Shown: piece after piece, positions 24,529 through 33,345 of the stretch
How the letters are laid out: every line of letters starts with the position of its first letter
How positions within the stretch are numbered: the first letter of the stretch is position 1
Assembly: GCA_004554395.1 (NCBI GenBank)
Contig: SFMP01000069.1
Coordinates: 1 to 33,524, forward strand
Origin: Myxococcales bacterium
GTDB taxonomy: Bacteria > Myxococcota_A > Bradymonadia > UBA4248
DNA: 33,524 nucleotides
Direction: 5' to 3'
Notes under the pieces: generated by a model
What the model was told of the DNA's origin: nothing
What the model saw: only the letters and a program-made list of their open reading frames with translations
Database searches by the model: none
Program-made: the position numbers and the translations under genes

Positions 24529-25644
24529 CTACGAAAGCGGCAACACACCGCTACCCCTCATCGATATGCCCAAATGCGCATACGCTCGTGGCGTCGCAAT
24601 GCGACCGCGCGGCGTGCGCTGAATAAACCCTTGCTGGATCAAATACGGCTCATAGACGTCTTCGAGCGTCTTCGCATCTTCACCCGTCGCCGCCGACAAC
24701 GTATTCGCCCCGACGGGTCCGCCGTCGAATTTCTCGATTATCGTCCGCAGTATCCGATGATCCATCCGATCGAAACCGAGCGCATCGATCCCCAAAAGCT
24801 CTAAACTCTTCTCGGCCAATTCCCGCGTCACGACTTTGAGCTCATAAACGCTCGCAAAATCTCGCAACCGCGACAAAAGCCGATTCGCAATTCGCGGCGT
24901 GCCCCGGCTACGCCGCCCAATTTCTGCCACAGCATCGGGTGCTATCTCGATCTTGAGCAAACGCGCCGATCGCGCGACGATCTGTTCCAAATCGCTTGGC
25001 GCATAATAATCGAGTCGTGCAATATGCCCAAATCGATCGCGCAATGGATTTGTCAATAGATCGGGGCGCGTCGTCGCACCGATCAGCGTAAACGGCGGCA
25101 ATTCCAATTTGATGCTACGCGCATGAGGTCCTTCGCCAATGATGACGTCGAATGCAAAATCTTCCATCGCCGGATACAAGTTTTCTTCGATAACCGGATT
25201 CAATCGGTGAATTTCGTCGATAAACAACACATCGCGCGGTTCGAGCGATGTGAGCAAACCAGCCAAATCGCCCTTCTTCTCGATCGCAGGCCCCGACGTC
25301 GATTTCATCGACACGCCGAGCTCATTTGCACATATCTGAGCCAACGTCGTCTTGCCGAGCCCAGGCGGGCCGCAAAGCAATAAATGGCAAAGTGCATCTT
25401 GGCGCAACTTCGCCGCTTTCGTAAACACCCTGATATTTTCGACTTCCGCCTTTTGCCCGACGTACTCTTCAAAGCACTGCGGTCGCAACGATTCGCACAA
25501 GCGCCCCTCCGAAGCACTCACCACCCCTGGGTGCAACGTCTCATTTTCGCGCTTCGACACTTCATAAACCGATACATCGTCGAGCGGTTGCACGCCCTTT
25601 TTGCGCTGCCGCGCCGGATGCTTCGAATCTTGATCAAATGCCAT
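24529..25644 (-). CDS. ruvB: Holliday junction branch migration helicase RuvB
   Basis: RuvB is the hexameric AAA+ motor that drives branch migration with RuvA. The 371-residue product has Walker A GPPGLGKTT (92-100), Walker B DEIH (143-146), the sensor region IGATTRPDLLTNPLRDRFG, and the C-terminal winged helix. It is about 35-50 residues longer at the N-terminus than E. coli RuvB (336). The stretch TRPDLL differs from the usual TRAGLL or TRAGML; its effect is unknown. Lies 28 bases after ruvA. AGGGA precedes the start. Confidence 0.97.
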   Translation of the reverse strand: MAFDQDSKHPARQRKKGVQPLDDVSVYEVSKRENETLHPGVVSASEGRLCESLRPQCFEEYVGQKAEVENIRVFTKAAKLRQDALCHLLLCGPPGLGKTTLAQICANELGVSMKSTSGPAIEKKGDLAGLLTSLEPRDVLFIDEIHRLNPVIEENLYPAMEDFAFDVIIGEGPHARSIKLELPPFTLIGATTRPDLLTNPLRDRFGHIARLDYYAPSDLEQIVARSARLLKIEIAPDAVAEIGRRSRGTPRIANRLLSRLRDFASVYELKVVTRELAEKSLELLGIDALGFDRMDHRILRTIIEKFDGGPVGANTLSAATGEDAKTLEDVYEPYLIQQGFIQRTPRGRIATPRAYAHLGISMRGSGVLPLS

Positions 25645-25672
25645 CTTCGTTCCCTATCTCCATCTCACCGCA

Positions 25673-26284
25673 CTATCCGCGATGCCTCAAGCACCATACG
25701 ATTTCGGCCTGCACATCCATCTGCTCGCCCGACGCATCCAATTCGCCGATCACTCGATCGATCTCCGCCTCTGCAAATCCTAGATTCGCCAAAGCCGAAC
25801 GCGTATCGAGGTGACTCGATTTCGACACAGCCCCCCGACCATGTTCGGGCATGAGTTCGCCAAAATGACACGTTCTCAAAAACGATTCCAGCTCCAATAT
25901 CACGCGAGCCGCCACTTTCGGCCCAATCCCCGACACGCGCTTGAGCGTCGCCGTGTCGCCCGTCAATACCGCATTCTGCAACTCTCCCGGCGTCAACGTG
26001 TCGAGTATCGAAAGCGCCAACTTCGCACCGACGCCGTTGACCGTCACCAAACGCGTAAACAACGTCCGCTCATCGGCCGTCCGAAACCCATAGAGCTCGA
26101 TCGCATCTTCGCGCACTTGCGTATAGACGTGCAACTCCGCTTGCGCCCCGACCTCCAACGACGATACCTCCGACAACGCCATCAATATGCGATACCCAAC
26201 GCCGCTCTGCCCCGCCTCGACGACGACCTCGCGACCATCGCCTCCGCCCACAAACAATACCGTTCCCTTTATATACCCTATCAT
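25673..26284 (-). CDS. ruvA: Holliday junction DNA-binding protein RuvA
   Basis: RuvA is the tetramer that grips the Holliday junction and loads RuvB. The 203-residue product starts MIGYIKGTVLF (OB fold), has a helix-hairpin-helix LVTVNGVGAKLALSIL and VSGIGPKVAARVILEL, and a C-terminal domain III (DTRSALANLGFAEAEIDRVIGEL) that contacts RuvB. Start 26284 matches the family; a start 18 codons upstream adds unrelated residues. ruvC, which often precedes ruvA, is not in this window; the upstream DNA is Rpn debris. Confidence 0.96.
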   Translation of the reverse strand: MIGYIKGTVLFVGGGDGREVVVEAGQSGVGYRILMALSEVSSLEVGAQAELHVYTQVREDAIELYGFRTADERTLFTRLVTVNGVGAKLALSILDTLTPGELQNAVLTGDTATLKRVSGIGPKVAARVILELESFLRTCHFGELMPEHGRGAVSKSSHLDTRSALANLGFAEAEIDRVIGELDASGEQMDVQAEIVWCLRHRG

Positions 26285-26317
26285 ACGAATTTCTCTACTA
26301 TCGCCGACTATCGCACC

Positions 26318-26461
26318 CCTCGGCGTGAACCCAATCATCTACAAATCTGCGCTTAAGCCATTGGCACGACGTCGCAACCAAACCGCGAGTTGCACTCCGC
26401 ATTCCAAGACTTATCATACACAAAATACAACACGACCGTGGCAAATAGATAAGAGTTTTTC
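26318..26461 (-). pseudogene. Decayed fragment of an Rpn gene like the one at 154-1032
   Basis: On the minus strand GAAAAACTC, GTTGTATTTTG, TATGATAAG and CTTGGA, then TTGCGA, GGCT, AGCG, TTTGT and TTCAC occur in the same order and near the same spacing as in the Rpn gene at about 570-700. The reading frame has stops and shifts. It covers perhaps 50 codons around the YDKPW...RWFVDYPIH segment. It lies directly upstream of ruvA. Confidence 0.65.
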
Positions 26462-26500
26462 GTGAACTTTTATCGTTTCTCCTACACTTGTACTCAAAGT

Positions 26501-26527
26501 ATTCAACGTGCGTTCTTCTACGCATCG
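26501..26527 (+). repeat. Second copy of a 27-base Rpn segment
   Basis: 26501-26527 matches 27101-27127 with one difference. At the second site it encodes the IQRAFFYAS part of the intact Rpn gene at 26696. The copy at 26501 is not in an open frame. The stretch 26285-26695 otherwise shows only Rpn debris and no gene. Confidence 0.6.
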
Positions 26528-26695
26528 TTCCTCCCCCCCCCAAACGCCATTTCGCCATGTTTTTTCCTCGCTTTTCGCTAAGCGTTTGCTAAAATGACGA
26601 TGATTTGGCATCACGTACAAGTGCAACGACAAGTAATCTCGACAACTGAATCTACAGTCACATCCCCCATGACCTCGACAAGAAGGAGGCCTACA

Positions 26696-27325
26696 ATGGC
26701 AGATGAACGTGAAGACAAGTTCGACGGAATGAGTAAAGCAGAGACTGGCACGACTCCCCCAACGGGCGATAGTGCATCAAAAAGAGGCAAAATCGACAAA
26801 GAACTAGATGATTCTGTCTTCGAGAAGTGCGCTTCTACGTGGACTATAGAGGCCATCGAGCGAGGATTGACATTAATGTCGGATCCGATATCGCGAGCAT
26901 TTTTTCACGACCGCCCCGATCTCGTCGAATATCTCATTCGCAACGTGCTTGACGACGACTCAATCGAACTCGTAGACATGAGACAACAAGTGGTTGTCAC
27001 CAATCCAAGCGGTCATTCAGCGCAATTCGACATCTTTGCGCGCGATTCAACAGGCAAAATCTACAACGATGAATTCCAAAATCGAAACGAAAAAGCGATC
27101 ATTCAACGCGCGTTCTTCTACGCATCGACGCTGTTCTTAAACGAGTTCAAAGCAGGCGTTGAATACGAAAACAGCCCAAAAGTCTGCGTCATCTTTTTAG
27201 TCGAAAACGGCAAAGGATGCGGCGGCAAACTCATCAAACAAATCAAACCAAATCAAGACGATGTCGGCGACAATTGGCCAGCTGAGGAGGAGTTTGCGAT
27301 TTTGCATAAAACATCCAACGTATAA
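26696..27325 (+). CDS. Rpn-family PD-(D/E)XK nuclease, probably truncated
   Basis: A 209-residue product. The start at 26696 follows AAGGAGG by 6 bases. Residues 1-55 are charged and unlike the family; after that it matches the PDDEXK-type Rpn proteins (recombination-promoting nuclease or putative transposase): MSDPISRAFFHDRPDLVEYLI, IELVDMRQQVV, the D in AQFDIFARD (Asp near 122), and NDEFQNRN (E-x-Q-like), then IIQRAFFYASTLFLNEFKAGVEYENSPKV. Family proteins usually extend to about 300 residues with a further basic region; here the end (GGKLIKQI...LHKTSNV) is short and unfamiliar, so the 3' end may be a new junction. The gene lies next to fragments of two Rpn types. Whether it is active cannot be said. 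Confidence 0.7.
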   Translation: MADEREDKFDGMSKAETGTTPPTGDSASKRGKIDKELDDSVFEKCASTWTIEAIERGLTLMSDPISRAFFHDRPDLVEYLIRNVLDDDSIELVDMRQQVVVTNPSGHSAQFDIFARDSTGKIYNDEFQNRNEKAIIQRAFFYASTLFLNEFKAGVEYENSPKVCVIFLVENGKGCGGKLIKQIKPNQDDVGDNWPAEEEFAILHKTSNV

Positions 27326-27336
27326 GGTAAACGAAA

Positions 27337-27368
27337 GGCATTCGAGCAATAATCATCGCTCGAATGCC
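27337..27368. terminator. Perfect 11-bp hairpin between convergent genes
   Basis: GGCATTCGAGC, a 10-base loop and GCTCGAATGCC. It lies 12 bases after the Rpn gene and 49 bases before the end of the leftward lipoprotein gene. The minus strand continues TTTCGTTT, so termination of the leftward transcript is the more likely role; the plus side has no T tract. Confidence 0.55.
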
Positions 27369-27416
27369 AAAAAGCGCGTTCCTTTTACGCCGATTATTTT
27401 TTGTGACAATCAATAT

Positions 27417-28493
27417 TTATGCAACGGTGCAACGCCCCTCTGCACACACTCTCCCCTCGACGCATTCTTCATCGGCGCGACATTTCGTCGAGCAAACGCC
27501 CTTTGTCGCGTCGCAAAACTGCTCGCACTCGTCATCTCCGTTGCAATTTTGTCCCCGATCACTCGCCGTTTCATACCCATCCCACATGCCATTGCCATTC
27601 GCATCGACTAAGCATGCCCCATCGCGACAACCGTTATCGCAATGCTCCGATCGCATCAAACCATCGCCAACACATAGCATCACGAACTCGCCATCGCACG
27701 ACTTCTGACCTTCTTTGCAAGTGCGACATTTATCGCCATTGCAACCAAATTCGCACGTTTTCGTCGTCTGCCATGCATCGTCGGTGCAAATCATTTCTGC
27801 GCCGTTGTCGCACTTTTGCGCATTGGGCGTGCAACCGCGGCATTGCCTATCGTCGAGGCATCCCCTTGCGCACTCTTCATTCTTTACCCAAGCATTATCG
27901 TCACATCCGTATCGAATGCCATCTTTGCAAAGCGATGCATCGCTTTGACACACCGTACACTGCCCGCTTGCGCATCCTTTCTCGCAAGTCTGTGCCAATT
28001 GCCACTTTCCACTCAAGCACATATACTCGGCGTCTTCGCGGCATTCGCGCGTACCTTCATCGCACGCTTTGCACTCTGCATCATTGCAACCATACGGACA
28101 ATCGGCAACTTTCTCCCATGCATCGTTTTTGCAAACAAATTCGGCATTCTCGTCGCATTTTTGAGCCCCAGTGGCACAAACTCGGTACAAACCACACGTG
28201 TTGCCATCGCACCCACTCGGGCAGTCTTTGTACTTCTTCCACGCATCATCGACACACGTATATATTGCGCCATCGCGGCATTCTACAGCCCCATTCTTAC
28301 ACGGTACGCAAGATCCGTCGACACATGCAATAGCGCACAACACAGGCGTTTCGCGATCGCTCAAACGCAACGTCGTGTCGTTGATGCACATCGCCATATC
28401 ATCTTCTTTATCGCTACACCCGACGAGCACACCTCCCAATACGGCAATGCACAACGCTAGCCTATTCATCTGTCTCATACAGTCTCTTTTCAT
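27417..28493 (-). CDS. Cys-rich repeat lipoprotein
   Basis: A 358-residue predicted SPII lipoprotein. The start at 28493 was chosen because AGGAG is 6 bases upstream and the signal fits (MKRDCMRQMNRLALC, lipobox LVGC with Cys26); a longer upstream reading overlaps the preceding gene. After an acidic linker, six modules of about 36-39 residues follow, each with the pattern C..G...C....(E/Y).C....W.....C..GC....C. A DANGNGMWDGYETASD segment (calcium-loop-like) leads to a C-terminal Cys block ending CVEGRVCAEGRC. The same module and the same end segment are in the larger lipoprotein at 28537-30810, 43 bases upstream, so the two are surely paralogous and probably one operon. Disulfide-rich surface or adhesive role inferred; no enzyme motif. 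Confidence 0.85.
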   Translation of the reverse strand: MKRDCMRQMNRLALCIAVLGGVLVGCSDKEDDMAMCINDTTLRLSDRETPVLCAIACVDGSCVPCKNGAVECRDGAIYTCVDDAWKKYKDCPSGCDGNTCGLYRVCATGAQKCDENAEFVCKNDAWEKVADCPYGCNDAECKACDEGTRECREDAEYMCLSGKWQLAQTCEKGCASGQCTVCQSDASLCKDGIRYGCDDNAWVKNEECARGCLDDRQCRGCTPNAQKCDNGAEMICTDDAWQTTKTCEFGCNGDKCRTCKEGQKSCDGEFVMLCVGDGLMRSEHCDNGCRDGACLVDANGNGMWDGYETASDRGQNCNGDDECEQFCDATKGVCSTKCRADEECVEGRVCAEGRCTVA

Positions 28494-28536
28494 CGTCCTC
28501 TCCTGTTCTGTTCTCCAATCACCAATATCCGCGCGC

Positions 28537-30810
28537 CTACGGCTCACAAACAAAGCTAATACCCAATTTATCCATATTTTTCTTAAACACCAGATTCTGA
28601 ATCGTCTTACAATAATTCTCTTTCGATATGCCACTCTCTTTGAAAAAATCATACAAAGAGGAAGTATTTTGAACATCCCATTTCTCTAAACTTTGGTTAA
28701 ACATCTTAGCCCCATAGAACATTTTGTCAATCGCCCTCACACTCGACACATCCCAGCCCGATATATCGCAATTAAACGACGTCGCTCCGCTAAACATTTC
28801 CGACATATTCCATACATTATGCGTTTTCCAATTCGACAAATTCTGATTGAACTTCGTCGCACCATTAAACATCGACGACATATTGACGACGCTATGCGTA
28901 TCCCATTTCGATACATCGCCGTTAAACGACGTCGCACCATTAAACATCGACAACATGTTGGTGACGCTATGCGTTTTCCAATTCGACAAATTCTGATCGA
29001 ACTTCGTCGCACCATTAAACATCGACGACATGTTCATTACCCAGCTCACATCCCAGCCCGATATATCGCCGTTAAACGACGTCGCATCTCTAAACATCGA
29101 CGACATGTCGATGACGCTATGCGTATCCCATTTCGATAAATTCTGATCAAACTTCGTCGCACCATTAAACATCGACGACATGTTCGTTACTCGGCTCACA
29201 TCCCAGCCCGATATATCACTGTTAAACGACGTCGCACCATTAAACATCGACGACATCACTACGACGTTTCCAACATCCCATAACGACACGTCGACATCCG
29301 ATTTCATACTCAAAAATGCGCCATACATCTCACGAACATTCGACGTATCCCAATGCACGATGCTCGTTTTCAAATCTGATTTTTCAAATATGCGATCAAA
29401 CGACAAAGCATGGCTCACATCCCAGTGATCGATTGGCCCCGAAACGAGTGCAGAATCAAAATATCTATCCATGTATTCCAATGATTCTGCATTTGGAACG
29501 TCGTTCAATGGCATCTTGATGGGGGTTTTGCATTGCGAAAACACAGCACGTCCCATCTTCACTGGCCCAAACGAGGCGATTTCTTTCAACTTGTTTGAAC
29601 AGCTCGATTGACTACAATTCGCATTATTATTTATACCAATCGCAAGACCATCGCACATCGTCCACCCATCGATAATCCCCGTTATTCTCACTCGATATTG
29701 CCCAGCCTCGGCATATTCGTGTTTGAGCTCATTGGGGCACGATGTGTGCGCTTCGGGAGCTGTGCCATCGCCCCACTCGATTCGAAAATCGCACGCTCGA
29801 AGATATTGAACAGGGAAATCGACGATGCGGTCTGTTTCGCCAACTTCCCAAACGGTCTCGAAAGCCTCGGGCGAGCATCGGCCATCGCTGCGGCACAAAT
29901 AACCGTCGATGCATTGGGCATCGCTCGTGCACTTCGTCGAGCAAACATAACCTATCGCACTATCGCAAAACTGCTCGCAGTCGGCATACTTGCGACACGG
30001 CGTGCCTTGATCGGTAGCCGTCTCGAATTCATCGCGCAAACCGTTGTGATTCGCATCGCCCGAGCAATGGTCCCCACCACAGCCCATTTCGCAGTCGCGT
30101 ATTTTCACCCACGCATTGCCATCGCATCGATACTCGCCATTCGACTCGCACTTTGCCGCGCCCTCGGCGCATACGCGGCACGCGCCACCTAAGCAGCCTG
30201 CATCACACGCGCTCGTCTCTTGCCACGCATCGTTTGTACACGTCCAAACAGCATCTGACTCGCATTTTACCGCGCCATCTTGACATACTCGACACGATGC
30301 CGAACCACATCCCAACGAGCACGTCTGCGCAATCGTCCATGCGCCAGCACGACATTCGAGTTCGGCATCGTAGGCACATTTGCGTTCGCCCTCGCGGCAA
30401 GATCGACACACATCGCCATCGCACCCATCGGCACACTGTGCCAACTCGACCCATTCGCCTTCGCGACACGTATACGCCGCCCCCTGCTCGCACTTCTTCG
30501 CACCATCGACGCACGCGCTCTTGCACGTAAACCCAGCACACCCTTGATCGCACTTTTCTCGCTCGAGCCACACGCCATCGCGACACGTATACGCCGCCCC
30601 CTGCTCGCACTTCATCGCACCATCGGCACATACCCGACACGCGCCCTCAAAACATCCCGCCGCGCAAGGTACCACCACATCGCTACCACACACCTTCAGC
30701 GTCGACTCATCGATACACGTATTCTCGCAGCCAACCTCCTCCGAGCACGCCGCAACCGCGACACCTAAACACGCCAAACAAAACACCTGTGCTAACGACA
30801 CCCTACTCAT
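28537..30810 (-). CDS. Lipoprotein with Cys-rich modules, PKD-like domain and BspA-type (DUF285) repeats
   Basis: A 757-residue predicted lipoprotein. The start at 30810 has GAGGAG 8 bases upstream; the signal ends VAVAAC (Cys22). Five Cys modules at about 55-275, with two almost identical ones, match those of the next gene. A linker GDANHNGLRDEFETATD and a Cys block ending CSTKCTSDAQC...DGRC follow. Then a PKD-like beta domain at about 330-420 (FRIEWGDGTAPEAHTSC, LKHEYAEAGQYRVRITG). The last 300 residues are BspA-like 25-residue repeats (NMSSMFNGATSFNGDISGWD), with alternating forms 'GDISGWDVS' and 'QNLSKWDTHS'. BspA-like repeats mediate binding to host or other bacteria in some species; here adhesion is inferred. 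Likely anchored in the outer membrane. Confidence 0.9.
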   Translation of the reverse strand: MSRVSLAQVFCLACLGVAVAACSEEVGCENTCIDESTLKVCGSDVVVPCAAGCFEGACRVCADGAMKCEQGAAYTCRDGVWLEREKCDQGCAGFTCKSACVDGAKKCEQGAAYTCREGEWVELAQCADGCDGDVCRSCREGERKCAYDAELECRAGAWTIAQTCSLGCGSASCRVCQDGAVKCESDAVWTCTNDAWQETSACDAGCLGGACRVCAEGAAKCESNGEYRCDGNAWVKIRDCEMGCGGDHCSGDANHNGLRDEFETATDQGTPCRKYADCEQFCDSAIGYVCSTKCTSDAQCIDGYLCRSDGRCSPEAFETVWEVGETDRIVDFPVQYLRACDFRIEWGDGTAPEAHTSCPNELKHEYAEAGQYRVRITGIIDGWTMCDGLAIGINNNANCSQSSCSNKLKEIASFGPVKMGRAVFSQCKTPIKMPLNDVPNAESLEYMDRYFDSALVSGPIDHWDVSHALSFDRIFEKSDLKTSIVHWDTSNVREMYGAFLSMKSDVDVSLWDVGNVVVMSSMFNGATSFNSDISGWDVSRVTNMSSMFNGATKFDQNLSKWDTHSVIDMSSMFRDATSFNGDISGWDVSWVMNMSSMFNGATKFDQNLSNWKTHSVTNMLSMFNGATSFNGDVSKWDTHSVVNMSSMFNGATKFNQNLSNWKTHNVWNMSEMFSGATSFNCDISGWDVSSVRAIDKMFYGAKMFNQSLEKWDVQNTSSLYDFFKESGISKENYCKTIQNLVFKKNMDKLGISFVCEP
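28740..29260 (-). repeat. BspA-repeat DNA with a 150-bp higher-order period
   Basis: On the plus strand CATCCCAGCCCGATATATC starts at 28749, 29049 and 29199, spacings of 300 and 150 bases. Each 150 bases encodes two 25-residue BspA units, one of each alternating form. This lies within the BspA-type lipoprotein gene and is prone to unequal recombination. Confidence 0.85.
30461..30613 (-). repeat. 36-base exact direct repeat within Cys-module DNA
   Basis: The 36 bases at 30461-30496 recur exactly at 30578-30613, a shift of 117 bases or 39 codons. This is one Cys module length, so the first two modules of the BspA-type lipoprotein are a recent duplication or were homogenised. Confidence 0.85.
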
Positions 30811-31020
30811 AAGCCATTCTCCTCGTCCCTTTGCGACAAAATGCGATAAACACACACGCCAATCATCGAAGGCAGCCAAATAACTAAAAACAGTTGCCTC
30901 CAAGCTATATGAAGACTCAAACGACATCCTATCACATCGCTCCCTCTAACGCAACAATCGCAATCGATCCGTTATCGGGTACGATGCAAATGCAACACCT
31001 ACGAATTCCACTAGACAAAG

Positions 31021-33162
31021 TTACCGACAATTATAATATTTCCCCCGCCACAAGTATGTGCACTGATTATATCTCGACATATAATATCCATAATTACAAG
31101 ATAAATCCACACATTTGTTCGATGTCGTGCAAACAGTCTTATAAACGCAATCATTGGAACAATCGGAATCTGTCAAACATTGCACACATTCCCCCATATA
31201 TTTATTGCAAAAACGATTTCCGCCCTCCCTGCAAGAAAAGCCATGCTTACCGCAATTATCATTCGTATTCTCTTCACAACCAGTGAATATTTGATTTGCA
31301 TACACAGCGTGATATCCATCAGAACATTCGAAGGTGCACATTCCTCTTTCGCACTTCCCTATTGCATTTGCGACCACACAGTGTTCATCTGAAATGCATT
31401 GCTTGCATCCATCTATTCCATGACAAAATGGTCGTTCTCCTTGGCAAATACGGTCATTATCTTTTGTACTGGCGTTTTCGGAATGGCAAACACATACGTG
31501 TTCCAAACACTTATTTGTAGCTCCAGAGCATTCAGAATCCGTATCACATTTAGTATACAAACACATTCCACTATTGTCTAACAAATAACCTTCTGGCTTA
31601 CACTCTGTCGCAACACAGATGTCTTCTATACATACTCCATTTTTCCATCCTTTAACATAATGCGCACAATCATAACCAATGACGCCACAATTCTCGGTGT
31701 CTCCTGTTTGTTCACACTTCGTTTTGTTTGATGATGGATAAAATCCATCTATGCACGTCTTCACCTTACACTCACCTCGTTCACATGCGTACTCTTTTAC
31801 ATTACTATTACTAATTTTACTATCGCTACATTTTTTATCGCAATTGCCACAATGGTTGACGTCTGTATTTAAGTTCACGCCACAAGTCTTGTTACTTTTA
31901 TCACATATTGCGTACGGCGCTTCACATATCAATTCATTTGTTTTGCATTCTTTTACATGATTCAACACCATGTTATATTCGCAACCATTAATCAAATCAC
32001 CATCACTATCGCAAAATCCATCAACGCAATGAAATGATTTGGTTGAATAATCATATTGAGCAACATGAACAGAACTCATATTGAACTCACATCCATTCCC
32101 TACTTTTCCATCCACGTCGGCATAATCATTTTGACATATCATGTTATTACCATGACACTTTAGAATATGATTCGCCTTAAAATCTATACAAACGCCAGCA
32201 CATTCCTCCATTCCTCCCTTGCACTTTGTACATATTCCATTTTCGCAAAACGCTTCACCTCCACATGTATTACCGCAAACGCCACAATTGGCGTTATCGA
32301 AGAGCAAATCGACCAATTCGCCATTGCACGATGCTTGTACGCAGACATTCCTATAGCGTGTGGCATCCGAATTCTCTTGTGTCGGGGTGACGACATACGC
32401 CTCTCGATAATTGTAGTTTTTCGGACAAGCTCTGTAATTAAATGCGTGGATAAACGCCTCGTTGGATTCATCTTTGTACAAACGACACAATGCCTTGGCT
32501 GCCTCGTCTTCTGCATCTGCACAATCTGTTCGCACTCCATCGACGACGATTCTGTGCCCGATCTTCTTGCACAACAATCGCGTCGCCTCTCCTTTTCCTC
32601 CGGCGGGAGCGCTTGCGCTAGTTTGATCGTTTCCATTTTTTTCACAAACGGGAGGCAATCCTTCGACACCGCTCCACAATGCACAATACGTTTCGACGAT
32701 AAAGCCCTGTTTTTCGTTCTGTGGTTGTGCCATGGGCGCTTGCGTTCCAGTTCGATCGGCATCGTCGTTCGATGCGTTGCCGTCTTCTGCCTTTTTATCG
32801 CGAATATACGAATAATCGTTGAAGCGCAGCACGATCAAATCCCGAAGGCTGGCTGGTTCGCATGTCTCGAGTTGGCCATTGTTTTCGATTGGAGTGCATC
32901 GGAGCCAATTTTCGGCAAGCGATTCAGGAAGCGAGCAGGAACCATCGTACGATATTCGCGCTTGCTGAGCGACCGTCGACTTTCCCGTTTCTCTATTCGT
33001 CTCGATGTCGAAATTCTGCATCAAACCATCGTAAATACTCGAATCCCAATACCAATCGTCGCAAGACGTCGTGTCCAAGGCCAAACCACACGCCACGAAT
33101 ACACAAAAGCCAGTCTGTAAATGCATCCCGCGCCACGCGCGTCTTTCTCTACGCAAACGCAT
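31021..33162 (-). CDS. Large Cys-rich exported protein, myxobacterial type
   Basis: A 713-residue exported protein. The start at 33162 has AAAGGAG 5-6 bases upstream. The signal (MRLRRERRAWRGMHL, hydrophobic core) ends near DTTSC-DD, a weak lipobox; a plain signal peptidase I site is possible. Residues 35-260 are an unfamiliar region with a variable low-complexity stretch (GNASNDDADRTG). The rest is Cys-rich with NCGVCGNTC, HCGNCDKKC and 'NGCE.NM' motifs of the kind common in Myxococcota exported proteins, plus CISDEHC and CLTDSDC segments. It has about 60 cysteines. The C-terminal half is visibly more AT-rich (31021 to about 32300) than the first part. It lies 210 bases upstream of the BspA-type gene on the same strand, so it may head an operon, but the gap is long enough for a separate promoter. 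Function unknown. Confidence 0.8.
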   Translation of the reverse strand: MRLRRERRAWRGMHLQTGFCVFVACGLALDTTSCDDWYWDSSIYDGLMQNFDIETNRETGKSTVAQQARISYDGSCSLPESLAENWLRCTPIENNGQLETCEPASLRDLIVLRFNDYSYIRDKKAEDGNASNDDADRTGTQAPMAQPQNEKQGFIVETYCALWSGVEGLPPVCEKNGNDQTSASAPAGGKGEATRLLCKKIGHRIVVDGVRTDCADAEDEAAKALCRLYKDESNEAFIHAFNYRACPKNYNYREAYVVTPTQENSDATRYRNVCVQASCNGELVDLLFDNANCGVCGNTCGGEAFCENGICTKCKGGMEECAGVCIDFKANHILKCHGNNMICQNDYADVDGKVGNGCEFNMSSVHVAQYDYSTKSFHCVDGFCDSDGDLINGCEYNMVLNHVKECKTNELICEAPYAICDKSNKTCGVNLNTDVNHCGNCDKKCSDSKISNSNVKEYACERGECKVKTCIDGFYPSSNKTKCEQTGDTENCGVIGYDCAHYVKGWKNGVCIEDICVATECKPEGYLLDNSGMCLYTKCDTDSECSGATNKCLEHVCVCHSENASTKDNDRICQGERPFCHGIDGCKQCISDEHCVVANAIGKCERGMCTFECSDGYHAVYANQIFTGCEENTNDNCGKHGFSCREGGNRFCNKYMGECVQCLTDSDCSNDCVYKTVCTTSNKCVDLSCNYGYYMSRYNQCTYLWRGKYYNCR

Positions 33163-33340
33163 CTCTACTCCTTTCCACAGCGAGCACATGCTCACACCAA
33201 TGTTATCCTGATTGTCGACACCACAACGACTTGTGCCTCGATCGGCGCAATTTTTGGGCAACAAAGCGACACACAAGTACAAAATATCAAAATAGAGCAT
33301 AACAGATCCCTACACAACTGCAACCCGATGGAACTACTGC
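33163..33340. other. Upstream region of the Cys-rich gene
   Basis: No gene or clear promoter was recognised. Only the ribosome site of the gene at 33162 is evident. Confidence 0.3.
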
Positions 33341-33345
33341 GACAT

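Noticed and set aside
27419..28333. 304-codon plus-strand frame opposite the Cys-rich lipoprotein
   Set aside because: Antisense of Cys/Asp-rich repeats; composition explained by the real gene, whose signal peptide and lipobox are clear.
32167..33120. 317-codon plus-strand frame opposite the large Cys-rich gene
   Set aside because: Antisense shadow; starts in mid-gene, no ribosome site, no recognisable family.
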